From: Aliidongia dinghuensis
GTDB lineage: Bacteria > Pseudomonadota > Alphaproteobacteria > ATCC43930 > CGMCC-115725
Reading direction: 5' to 3'
Length of the DNA: 64,000 nucleotides
NCBI RefSeq assembly: GCF_014643535.1
Contig: NZ_BMJQ01000007.1
Span: 62,001-126,000 of the forward strand
The notes under the pieces are model-generated. The model saw only the letters and a list, made by a program, of their open reading frames with translations, did no database searches and was not told where the DNA came from. Of the stretch, positions 34,405 through 42,748 are shown one piece after another (the stretch's first letter is position 1; each line of letters begins with the position of its first letter). The position numbers and the translations under genes are program-made.

Positions 34405-35490
34405 TCATGGGACGCGATGAAGCAGGGCCGCGAGCCGGCTCGTCTCGTCGGCCGAAACCCAGAGCAGCGACGCGGTGCCGTCGGAGGCGGGGGCGAGCGT
34501 CAGCGTCTGCCGGTTCGGCCCGGCGAAGACCAGCTTGCCGTCCGCGACGTGGCCGCTGAGAGGGCTCGACTGGCCCCGCGCAGCATTCGTCGGGCCGACC
34601 GACAGCACGCCGTCGGCCTTGTCGCCGTCGATCCGGGTGACGGCGACCATGACCTCGCGGCCGATGGTGTAGTTGCCGTACCATTTGCCGACGAGGCCGC
34701 CCGGCACGATCGCAAGATCGGCCGGCAGCGGCAGATCGGCGCTCGGGCTCTCGCCCCAATGGCTTTCGCAGGCGTCGCGGGTCGGCGCCCGGCCGGTTTC
34801 GGCGGCGGCGAGCCAGCATGGGCCGAAGCGCTTCGCGAAATAGACCGAGTTGCCGGCGCCGTGGCCTTCGAGCACAGCGGGCTGATCGATGATCAGATGC
34901 GGCACCCTGCGCGCAGCGAGGATGCGCTCAGCTTCGGGGCCGCGTCCGCCGGGGTCGAAGAGGTCGCGGTTGAAGAAGCTCACCACGACCGGGACCGGAT
35001 GCAGCGCTTCGAGCTTCGGGTAGAGCAGGCTCGCATTCCGCTCGAAGCCGCGTGTTCGAGCGTCGCCGTAGGCCGCGGGCGCATTCACCAGCACGGCCGC
35101 GAGCTTGTCCGTCCGGGTGGCGGCGGTGAGCGAGATCCAGGCGCCGAACGACTGGCCGGCCGTGACCAGCTTGGCATAGCCCTTGGCGTTGAGCTGATCG
35201 ATCGCGGCCAGCAGGGCCACCGTGCTGTCCTCCTCGCGATCGCCGACGATGCCGCGGTCGAGGCGGTAGACGTCCCAGCCGGCGTCGCGGAACGCCGTCA
35301 TGACCGCGGCGATCGGCGCCGTCGCGACAGCTTCGTCATGCGATAGACCGTGGTTCCAGATGATCGCGCCATGGGCCGCGGCGGGTCCGCGGATCGCCTC
35401 CGGATAGGCCGCGACCAGCTCTGTCTCGGCCCGGGCCGGCGGGACGGCGAGGGCCAGTATGGCAAGCAGCGTCAGCGTGCGGAGCAGCAT
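34405..35490 (-). CDS. Exported alpha/beta hydrolase-like protein
   Basis: Predicted secreted or periplasmic protein of 361 residues with signal peptide 1-21 (PPARA-ET). A hydrolase fold is seen: IIWNHGLSH as oxyanion strand, GQSFGAWISL with the nucleophile serine near residue 117, and a late histidine in EGHGAGNS. A beta-rich C-terminal domain (about 265-361) resembles extracellular ligand-binding modules. The ATG at 35490 follows GAGGGGGG; an alternative ATG at 35509 arises inside the repeat after the permease stop. In operon with the transporter genes. Confidence 0.78.
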   Translation of the reverse strand: MLLRTLTLLAILALAVPPARAETELVAAYPEAIRGPAAAHGAIIWNHGLSHDEAVATAPIAAVMTAFRDAGWDVYRLDRGIVGDREEDSTVALLAAIDQLNAKGYAKLVTAGQSFGAWISLTAATRTDKLAAVLVNAPAAYGDARTRGFERNASLLYPKLEALHPVPVVVSFFNRDLFDPGGRGPEAERILAARRVPHLIIDQPAVLEGHGAGNSVYFAKRFGPCWLAAAETGRAPTRDACESHWGESPSADLPLPADLAIVPGGLVGKWYGNYTIGREVMVAVTRIDGDKADGVLSVGPTNAARGQSSPLSGHVADGKLVFAGPNRQTLTLAPASDGTASLLWVSADETSRLAALLHRVP

Positions 35491-35503
35491 TTTCCAGCCC
35501 CCC

Positions 35504-35530
35504 TCAGGCATTGGTGACGTCAGGCATTGG
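35504..35530. repeat. Two-copy 16-bp repeat including the permease stop codon
   Basis: TCAGGCATTGG occurs at 35504-35514 and 35520-35530. On the minus strand this is AATGCCTGA twice: the permease's last codons and TGA, then the same again 16 bases later in a different frame. The second copy also supplies an ATG in frame with the downstream hydrolase. Confidence 0.8.
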
Positions 35531-36182
35531 CGGCGAGGCGCCGTTCCAGCCGCTGGACCGCGAGCGTTGCCGGGAACAGCACGGCGAAATAGACGGCGGC
35601 AACCAGCGTATAGACCTCGAGCGGCCGGTAGAGCGCCGCCGTGATGACCTGGCCCTGGTAGAGCAGGTCGGGCACGGCCAGGACCGAGACGAGCGAGGTG
35701 TTCTTCAGCTGGATGATCGACTGGTTCATGAGCGGCGGCAGCATGCGCTTCAGTGCCTGCGGCAGGATGATCTTGCGCATCAAGAGGAGCCGGCCAAGGC
35801 CGAGCGCCCGGCCGGCGTCCCATTGACCGACGTCGACCGAAACGATGCCGGCCCGGATGATCTCGGCATAGAAGGCGCCGCCATAGAGGCTCAGGGTCAG
35901 GGTCGCGGCCAGCGCCGGCGACATGGAGATGTCGAGCAGCACCGGCAGCGCATAGTAGAACCAGACGAGCTGCACCAGGAGCGGCGTGCAGCGGAACGCC
36001 TCGGTATAGAGCAGGAGCGGCCAGGTCACGAACCGGGTCCTGGCCAGCCGGCCGAGCCCCGTCGCCGTGCCGACGACGAGCCCCAGCACGACGCAGAGCA
36101 CGGTATAGCCGACCGTGTAGCCGAGCCCGACGACGACGAGGCTCCGGTAACCCCAGAGCGCGCCGAAGTCCCAATGGTACAT
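35520..36182 (-). CDS. Amino-acid ABC transporter permease
   Basis: Inner-membrane permease of 220 residues, HisM/GlnP type. Five or so helices and the coupling motif region (residues about 120-160, DAGRALGLGRLLLMRKIILPQAL, seen as QALKRMLPPLMNQ at its end) are present. It follows the binding-protein gene by nine bases, so the two work together. The ATPase and any second permease are not in the operon and must come from elsewhere. Confidence 0.88.
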   Translation of the reverse strand: MYHWDFGALWGYRSLVVVGLGYTVGYTVLCVVLGLVVGTATGLGRLARTRFVTWPLLLYTEAFRCTPLLVQLVWFYYALPVLLDISMSPALAATLTLSLYGGAFYAEIIRAGIVSVDVGQWDAGRALGLGRLLLMRKIILPQALKRMLPPLMNQSIIQLKNTSLVSVLAVPDLLYQGQVITAALYRPLEVYTLVAAVYFAVLFPATLAVQRLERRLAANA

Positions 36183-36191
36183 CGGCCGGTC

Positions 36192-37040
36192 CTAGAAATT
36201 GACCGCCGGCGGGATGTCGCTCGCCTGCACGCCGACCAGCTCCAGGTTCTTGGTCACCCACGAGCGGATCTGGCCGATGCTGCGGTTGTAGTCGACCCAG
36301 ACGTCGACGAAATCGCGGAACGACTTGTCGGCTTCCTTGCGCACGCCCGGGTTGGTCGTGGTGCCCATCAGCGGCTGCAGCACGATGAGCTGGCCCACGT
36401 TCGGGTTCTTCTTGAGCATGGTCAGCGACAGGATGACGACGAGCACTTGGGCGTCGACGCGGCCGGTCTGGAGCGCGAGCGTCGCCTCGTCGGCGGTCTT
36501 GAAGCCCACGATCTCGGCCTTGGGACAGAGGCGGCGGGCGATCGCGTCGTGCGACGAGCCGATGTCGACCGCGATCTTGACCTTGGGATCGTTGAGCTCG
36601 GCCCAGGTCTTGGGCTCGAAGCCCTTCTTGGCGAGGATCGTGAAGGCGTTGGTGAAGAGCGGCTTGCAGAAATCGATGACGAAGGCGCGCTTCGGCGTCG
36701 GATTGACGCCGAACATGATGTCGATCTTGTTGGCCTCGAGGTCGAGCACGGCGTTGCCCCAGGTGCTCTCGACGACCTCGAGCTCGGCATCGAATTGGCT
36801 CGCCAGGTCGGTTGCCATGTCGATGCAGAAGCCCGACCATTTCCCGGCGACGATGTCCTTGTGATAATAGGGCTCGCCGCCGGCGATGCCGCCGATGCGG
36901 AGCTTCTTCGTGCGCTTGATGCGCTCGAAGGTCGATTCGGCCGCGTCGGCTGCGCGGGCCGCGCCGATGCCAGGGACGCCAAGGCCCGTGACGAGGGCAG
37001 CGCTGCCGGCGAGGAGTGCCAGGGATCGGCGTGAAATCAT
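36192..37040 (-). CDS. Polar amino acid ABC transporter binding protein
   Basis: Periplasmic family 3 binding protein of 282 residues. A Tat-like signal (SRRSLALLAGSAALV) is followed by cleavage near AARA-AD. KLRIGGIAGGEPYYHKD and GVNPTPKRAFVIDFCKP mark the ligand-binding lobes. The ATG at 37040 is chosen because it begins the signal peptide; an earlier in-frame ATG adds 17 unlikely residues. First gene of the five-gene operon running to the D-aminopeptidase-like gene. Confidence 0.87.
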   Translation of the reverse strand: MISRRSLALLAGSAALVTGLGVPGIGAARAADAAESTFERIKRTKKLRIGGIAGGEPYYHKDIVAGKWSGFCIDMATDLASQFDAELEVVESTWGNAVLDLEANKIDIMFGVNPTPKRAFVIDFCKPLFTNAFTILAKKGFEPKTWAELNDPKVKIAVDIGSSHDAIARRLCPKAEIVGFKTADEATLALQTGRVDAQVLVVILSLTMLKKNPNVGQLIVLQPLMGTTTNPGVRKEADKSFRDFVDVWVDYNRSIGQIRSWVTKNLELVGVQASDIPPAVNF

Positions 37041-37395
37041 GCGCGGTCTCTCCCGAGGGTCTTGAAGGCGCCCCGTGCCTGTGAAAATCAAGGTCCTGCC
37101 TCGATCCTAGCCCCAGGATCGAACCGCGTGGAAGGGGGGATTGCGGCCTATTTTTCGCACGACCGCCCATGGGGGCTTGATCTCGCCGGCACAAGACCCA
37201 CACGCGTAATAGTCGTTTGCTACAAGACAGTTGGCGGGAAGTGCCGGCAAAGTTCTATGGTCGGGGCGGTCACGTCCTACCGCCGCCGTTCGTAGTTCAT
37301 TATAGTTCCCGCCCACGACCCATCGCCGGGGCACGGTCCTTGAGGCTTCCAAGACGCCCATCGCCGTTGCCCCGCCCCAAGAGGGATCCGCTGCC
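37041..37395. promoter_or_regulatory. Divergent promoter region with 8-bp inverted repeat
   Basis: This 355-base gap separates the amino-acid operon from the MexEF-like operon. TCGATCCT (37101-37108) and AGGATCGA (37115-37122) form a perfect inverted repeat with a six-base spacer, 61-82 bases upstream of the binding-protein start: a hairpin or operator. The right half has no recognised gene, and no TetR or LysR regulator gene flanks the efflux operon. Confidence 0.45.
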
Positions 37396-38628
37396 GTGTC
37401 GCCGCAATCGCCGCTTTCGCCCCGGAAAATCCGCGCCGCCCGTTGGCGCCGTCTCACCCATTTCCTGCTCGTAGGCGCCGGCCTCGCGGCGGTGAGCGGC
37501 GCCTGCGTCCTGCTCCTGGGCCATCCCACGCAGCAGGCGGTGGCGCAGGCGGCACCCGCGGCCCCGCCGCCGGTCACCGTCAGCCCGCCCCTGCAGAAGG
37601 AAGTGACGGAGTGGGATGAATATACCGGGCAGTTTGCGGCCGTGGACTATGTCGAGATCCGCGCCCGCGTCTCGGGCTACCTGACCGAGATCCATTTCAC
37701 CGACGGCCAGATCGTCAACAAGGGCGACTTGCTTTTCGTGATCGACCCGCGGCCCTACGAGATCGAGCTGCAGCAGGGCCAGGCCCAGCTCACGACCGCC
37801 GAGGCGACGCTCGAGCTCGCCAACCGCGAGCTCGCCCGTGCCGCGTCGCTGCGCGAGAAGGATTTCGTGGCACAGTCGACCTATGACCAGCGCCTGCAGA
37901 CCATGAAGTCGGCGGCGGCGTCGGTCGAGACCGGCAAGGCGGCGGTCCGCCAGGCCCAGCTCGACCTGGAATTCAGCCATATCACGGCGCCGGTCTCCGG
38001 CCGCATCAGCCAGCATCTGGTCTCGATCGGCAACCTGGTGAGCGGCGGGGCGACCGGCACGCCGACGCTGCTCACGACGATCGTCTCGCTCGACCCGATC
38101 TACCTCAATTTCGACATGAGCGAGGCGCAGTACCTGGCCTACGAACGCGCGTCGGCGGCCGGCAAGCTGAAGTCGAACCGCGACAAGGGCGTGCCGGCGT
38201 TCGTACGGCTGACCGATGAGAAGGATTGGGTGCACGAAGGCATCCTGAACTTCGTCGACAACCAGGTCGACCGCGGTGCCGGCACGATCCGGGCGCGCGG
38301 CATCTTCCCGAATCCGAACTTGTTCCTGACGCCGGGTCAGTTCGGCCGGGTGCGTATTCCGGGCTCGGAGCCGTACCAGGCGATGCTGGTGCCGGACGCG
38401 GCCGTGGTCACGGACCAGTCCTCGAAGCTGCTGATGACGGTCAATGCCGACGGCACGGTGGTGCCGAAGCTCGTGCGGCTCGGCCCCACGATCGACGGGC
38501 TGCGCGTCGTCCGGTCCGGCATCGATCCGGGCGACCGGGTCGTGATCGACGGGCTGGTGCGGGCTCGTCCCGGCAACAAGGTCACGCCACAGCCCGGCGA
38601 GATCAAGACCGTCGCGACGGCACGCTGA
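37396..38628 (+). CDS. RND efflux periplasmic adaptor, MexE/AcrA-like
   Basis: Membrane-fusion protein of 410 residues linking the RND pump to an outer-membrane channel. An N-terminal membrane segment or signal (about 22-42) precedes the barrel-sandwich part (YVEIRARVSGYLTEIHFTDG), coiled-coil hairpin (about 115-165), the matching lipoyl half ITAPVSGRISQHLVSIGN and a beta-barrel. The GTG at 37396 is the frame's first start. Twelve bases separate it from the pump gene. The phrase EWDEYTGQF is typical of the MexE/OqxA/BpeE group. Confidence 0.88.
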   Translation: MSPQSPLSPRKIRAARWRRLTHFLLVGAGLAAVSGACVLLLGHPTQQAVAQAAPAAPPPVTVSPPLQKEVTEWDEYTGQFAAVDYVEIRARVSGYLTEIHFTDGQIVNKGDLLFVIDPRPYEIELQQGQAQLTTAEATLELANRELARAASLREKDFVAQSTYDQRLQTMKSAAASVETGKAAVRQAQLDLEFSHITAPVSGRISQHLVSIGNLVSGGATGTPTLLTTIVSLDPIYLNFDMSEAQYLAYERASAAGKLKSNRDKGVPAFVRLTDEKDWVHEGILNFVDNQVDRGAGTIRARGIFPNPNLFLTPGQFGRVRIPGSEPYQAMLVPDAAVVTDQSSKLLMTVNADGTVVPKLVRLGPTIDGLRVVRSGIDPGDRVVIDGLVRARPGNKVTPQPGEIKTVATAR

Positions 38629-38640
38629 GGCGCCGCACCC

Positions 38641-41600
38641 ATGAAGATCTCGCATTTCTTTATCGAACGGCCGATCTTCGCGGCGGTCGTCTCGATCTTC
38701 ATTACGATCATCGGCGCCGTCGCCTATTTCGCGCTGCCGGTCGCGCAATATCCCGAGATCGCGCCGCCGACCATCGTCGTCACCGCGACCTATCCCGGCG
38801 CCTCCGCCGACGTCGTCTCTGACACAGTCGCCACACCGATCGAGCAGCAGGTCAACGGTGTGGAGAATATGCTCTACATGGTGAGCCAGGCGACCGGCGA
38901 CGGCAACGTGTCGATCACGGTCACCTTCAAGCTCGGCACCGACCTCAACATTGCCCAGGTGCTGGTGCAGAACCGCGTCGCGATCGCCCAGCCGCGCCTG
39001 CCGGACACGGTGCAGCGCCTGGGTGTGACCGTGAAGAAGAACTCGCCCGACCTGATGATGGTCGTGCATTTGTCGTCGCCCGACGCCTCGCGCGACCAGC
39101 TCTATATCTCCAACTACGCGACGCTCCAGGTGAAGGACGTGCTGGCCCGCGTCTATGGCGTCGGCGACGTGCGCATCTTCGGCGCGCGCGATTACTCGAT
39201 GCGTATCTGGCTCGACCCGGACAAGGTGCAGTCGCGCAACCTGACCGCAGGGGAGGTCGTGCAGGCGCTGCAGGCCCAGAACGTCCAGGTCTCGGCCGGC
39301 GTGCTGAACGCGCCGCCGACGCCGAATCCGGGCGCCTTCCAGCTCAACGTTCAGACTTTGGGCCGCCTGACCGATACGCGCCAATTCGAGGACATCATCG
39401 TCAAGGCCGACACGAGCGGCCGGGTCACCCGCGTGCGCGACATCGCGCGCGTCGAGCTGGGTGCTCAGGACTATGGCTCCAACAGCTATCTGGACGAGCG
39501 GCAGGCAGTGGCGCTGCTGATCTTCCAGCAGCCGGGCACCAACGCGCTCGACACCGCGGACCATGTCATCAAGACGATGGAGGAGCTGTCCAGGTCGTTC
39601 CCGACCGGGGTCAAGTACGACATCGTCTATAACCCGACCCAGGTCATTGCCCAGTCAGTCGAGGAGGTGCAGAAGACGATCTACGAGGCGGTCGTGCTGG
39701 TCGTGATCGTCGTCATTCTGTTTCTGCAGACCTGGCGCGCCTCGCTCATCCCGATCGTCGCCATCCCGGTATCGCTGATCGGCACCTTCGCGGTCCTGGC
39801 CGCGTTCGGCTATTCGCTCAACAACCTGTCGCTGTTCGGCCTGGTTCTGGCGGTTGGCATCGTGGTCGACGACGCGATCGTCGTGGTTGAGAACGTCGAG
39901 CGCAACCTGCGGCTCGGCATGTCGCCGCGCGAGGCGGCGATCCGGTCCATGGACGAGGTCGGCGGCGCGCTCGTCGCCATCGCGCTCGTGCTGAGCTCGG
40001 TGTTCATTCCGGCCGCGTTCATTCCCGGCATCTCCGGGCAATTCTTCCGGCAGTTCGCGGTCACGATCGCCGCATCGACGGTCATCTCACTCCTCGTCTC
40101 GCTGACCTTGAGCCCGGCGCTGTGCGCGATCCTGTTCAAGCCGCATGTGGCCCATCACGAGGAGCATCATTCGGCGCTGGCGCGCCCGCTGCTCGCGTTC
40201 TTCGCCGGGTTCAACCGGGTGTTCGACTGGCTGGCGGACCGCTATGGGCGGCTGACCGGGCTGCTGACCCGGCGCGGCGTCGTGATGCTGCTGATCTATG
40301 CCGGGCTGATCGGGCTCACCGGCGTCCAATTCACGCGCGCGCCCACCGGTTTCATCCCCGATCAGGACCAGGGCTATCTGATCTGCGTGTTCCAGCTGCC
40401 GCCAGGATCGTCGCTCTCCCGGACCGACGCGGTCGTGAAGCAGGCGACCAAGATCATTCTCGGGACCCCGGGCATCGCCCATGCGGTCGTGTTCGCGGGC
40501 TTCGACGGCGCCACCTTCACCAACGCGCCCAACGCCGGCGCCATCTTCACGCCGTTCAAGCCGTTTGCCGAACGCGTCGCGGCCGGCCAATCCGCAGACT
40601 CGATCCAGGCCGAACTCAGGAAGCGCCTCGGCGCCATCCAAGAGGCGTTCACGCTGGTGATCCAGCCGCCGCCAGTGCGCGGCATCGGCAATGCCGGCGG
40701 CTTCAAGATGATGATCCAGGACAAGCGCGGTCGCGGCCTGCAGGCGCTCGAGGCGGCGACCAACGAGATCCTGGGCATCGCGAACCACACACCCGGCCTG
40801 GTCAGTGTGTTCACACTCTTCAACAACCGGACCCCGCGCGTCTATGCCGACATCGACCGCTTCAAGGCCGAGATGTTGAACGTGCCGACTGACAAGGTGT
40901 TCGAGACGCTGCAGGTCTATCTGGGCTCGGCCTACATCAACGACTTCAACTATCTCGGCCGCACCTACCAGGTGACGGCCCAGGCCGATGCGCCGTTCCG
41001 AGAGACGATCGACGAGATGGCCAACCTGAAGACCCGCAACGGCTCGGGCCAGATGGTGCCGATCGGGTCGGTAACGACCTTCCGCGACATTACCGGCGCC
41101 TATCGCGTGCCGCGCTACAATCTCTATCCCGCGGCCGAGGTGCAAGGTTCGCTGCTGCCTGGCTACTCGACCGGCTATGCGCTGGCCCAGATGGAGAAGA
41201 TCGCGGCCGAGCACCTGTCGGACGGGTTCGGCTATGAATGGACTGAGCTCAGCTATCAGGAAAAGCTCGCCGGCAATTCCGGCATCCTGGTGTTCGCGGC
41301 CTCGGTGCTGTTCGTGTTCCTGGTGCTGGCGGCACAGTACGAGAGCTGGTCGCTGCCGCTGTCGGTGGTGCTGATCGTACCCATGTGCCTGCTGGCCGCG
41401 GTGTCCGGCCTGCTCTTGCGCGGCATTTCAGTCAATATCCTGGCCCAGGTCGGCTTCGTCGTGCTGGTCGGCCTTGCGGCCAAGAACGCGATCCTGATCG
41501 TCGAGTTCGCCCGGCAGGCGGAGGACGAGGGGATGGACCGCTTCCAGGCGGCGGTTGCGGCGGCGCGCACGCGCCTCCGGCCGATCCTGATGACCTCGTT

Positions 41601-41805
41601 CGCATTCATCCTCGGCGTCGTGCCGCTGGTGGTCGCGACCGGCGCCGGCGCCGAGATGCGCCAGTCGCTCGGCACCGCCGTGTTCTTCGGCATGCTGGGC
41701 GTGACCAGCTTCGGCCTGATCTTCACGCCGATCTTTTACGTGGTCATCCGCGGCCTGACCGGCCGCCGGAAGGCGAAGGCGGTGGCCGGGGCGCCCGCGG
41801 AGTGA
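38641..41805 (+). CDS. RND efflux pump, HAE1 family, MexF-like
   Basis: Proton-driven multidrug exporter of 1054 residues in the inner membrane, trimeric by family. Twelve helices and two large periplasmic loops; SHFFIERPIFAAVVSI at the N terminus is standard. Helix 4 carries VGIVVDDAIVVVENVERNL with the two proton-relay aspartates, and the helix-10 lysine is in VGLAAKNAILIVEFAR. Best grouped with MexF/BpeF/OqxB pumps. No outer-membrane protein gene follows. Its stop codon opens a three-copy repeat. Confidence 0.9.
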   Translation: MKISHFFIERPIFAAVVSIFITIIGAVAYFALPVAQYPEIAPPTIVVTATYPGASADVVSDTVATPIEQQVNGVENMLYMVSQATGDGNVSITVTFKLGTDLNIAQVLVQNRVAIAQPRLPDTVQRLGVTVKKNSPDLMMVVHLSSPDASRDQLYISNYATLQVKDVLARVYGVGDVRIFGARDYSMRIWLDPDKVQSRNLTAGEVVQALQAQNVQVSAGVLNAPPTPNPGAFQLNVQTLGRLTDTRQFEDIIVKADTSGRVTRVRDIARVELGAQDYGSNSYLDERQAVALLIFQQPGTNALDTADHVIKTMEELSRSFPTGVKYDIVYNPTQVIAQSVEEVQKTIYEAVVLVVIVVILFLQTWRASLIPIVAIPVSLIGTFAVLAAFGYSLNNLSLFGLVLAVGIVVDDAIVVVENVERNLRLGMSPREAAIRSMDEVGGALVAIALVLSSVFIPAAFIPGISGQFFRQFAVTIAASTVISLLVSLTLSPALCAILFKPHVAHHEEHHSALARPLLAFFAGFNRVFDWLADRYGRLTGLLTRRGVVMLLIYAGLIGLTGVQFTRAPTGFIPDQDQGYLICVFQLPPGSSLSRTDAVVKQATKIILGTPGIAHAVVFAGFDGATFTNAPNAGAIFTPFKPFAERVAAGQSADSIQAELRKRLGAIQEAFTLVIQPPPVRGIGNAGGFKMMIQDKRGRGLQALEAATNEILGIANHTPGLVSVFTLFNNRTPRVYADIDRFKAEMLNVPTDKVFETLQVYLGSAYINDFNYLGRTYQVTAQADAPFRETIDEMANLKTRNGSGQMVPIGSVTTFRDITGAYRVPRYNLYPAAEVQGSLLPGYSTGYALAQMEKIAAEHLSDGFGYEWTELSYQEKLAGNSGILVFAASVLFVFLVLAAQYESWSLPLSVVLIVPMCLLAAVSGLLLRGISVNILAQVGFVVLVGLAAKNAILIVEFARQAEDEGMDRFQAAVAAARTRLRPILMTSFAFILGVVPLVVATGAGAEMRQSLGTAVFFGMLGVTSFGLIFTPIFYVVIRGLTGRRKAKAVAGAPAE

Positions 41806-41840
41806 CTGGGGTGGAGTGACCGGGGCGGACTGACTGGCGC
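41799..41840. repeat. Three-copy 14-bp repeat placing TGA in all three frames
   Basis: GGAGTGACTGGGGT, GGAGTGACCGGGGC and GGACTGACTGGCGC lie in a row from 41799. The first copy contains the real stop of the pump gene (41803-41805); the other copies have TGA at 41817 and 41831. Fourteen-base spacing puts the three stops in three different frames. Confidence 0.9.
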
Positions 41841-41851
41841 GAGGCCGCGGC

Positions 41852-42691
41852 TCAAACGGCCGGCGGTCTCGCGAAGGTCGGTTTGGTGAAGGCGAGCCGG
41901 AAGCCGGCGCGCTCCGCGTTGCGGGCGCTGGTGTTGGCCGGGCGTGCCCCGATGCTGGCGAGTTCCAGCCCCATGCGCCGGGCGTCGGCGAGTCTGGCAT
42001 TGAGCAAGGCCGCCTGCACGCCGCGGCCTCTCTGGCTCGGATGGGTGCTCGCGATATAGAGATGGGCGACCGGGCCTTCTGGCGTCTCCAACGCAGCCAG
42101 GCCAGCCGAACCCGCGACCGTGCCGTCGACGAACGCCAGGTAGAGGGTCGTATCGGCGCGATCGAGCGCGATGCGGGCCAGGACTTCCAAGAGGTCGGCC
42201 GACCGGCGGTGGGCCTGGACCGAGAAGCCGGCGACTGAGGTTGCAACGAACCGTTCGGCCTCCGCCGCCTCGACCCGGCGCACTTCGACGCCGGGCACCG
42301 CCGCGGGCGCCAGGTCCGCGGCGGTCAGAAGCCGCCCGTAGCTGTTCGAGAAGGCGTTGACCCGATAGCCGCGCGTGGCCAGCGCCGTAAGCGCGCCCGC
42401 GTCGGCATGGGGGCAGAGGTCGATCTCCGTCGGCAGGCCCATGCCGTCGTAGAGCCGTTCGACCCGGTCGAGATCATCCGGGGTGAGCGGCCGATCAAGG
42501 CCGGCGCCGACAACATGGTTGAGCTTGCGGCCGAACGCAGCGTCGCTCGCGATGGCGACGCCGCCGGCGATCGGCTCCGCCAGCGCCGTGCAGCCCGGGC
42601 GAAGGCGACGGTAACTCTCGATCTGCCGGGTCACGTGCAGCGCCTCGGCGGCTTCGAGCCGGCGGGCGAGGTCTGGGGCGGTGAACAGCAT
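41852..42691 (-). CDS. GNAT-family N-acetyltransferase
   Basis: Acetyl-CoA-dependent transferase of 279 residues. The C-terminal GNAT domain (about 135-265) has the acetyl-CoA loop region HLYIASTHPSQRGRGVQAALL with the Q/R-x-x-G-x-G/A-type signature. The N-terminal half is an additional domain seen in two-domain GNAT enzymes. Acceptor unknown. It lies alone between the RND pump and the sensor kinase. Confidence 0.8.
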   Translation of the reverse strand: MLFTAPDLARRLEAAEALHVTRQIESYRRLRPGCTALAEPIAGGVAIASDAAFGRKLNHVVGAGLDRPLTPDDLDRVERLYDGMGLPTEIDLCPHADAGALTALATRGYRVNAFSNSYGRLLTAADLAPAAVPGVEVRRVEAAEAERFVATSVAGFSVQAHRRSADLLEVLARIALDRADTTLYLAFVDGTVAGSAGLAALETPEGPVAHLYIASTHPSQRGRGVQAALLNARLADARRMGLELASIGARPANTSARNAERAGFRLAFTKPTFARPPAV

Positions 42692-42748
42692 GATGTCGAT
42701 TCCCGGCGGGCGATCTCCCCGCGTTGAGCAGGGCGTCGGGCGGACCGG

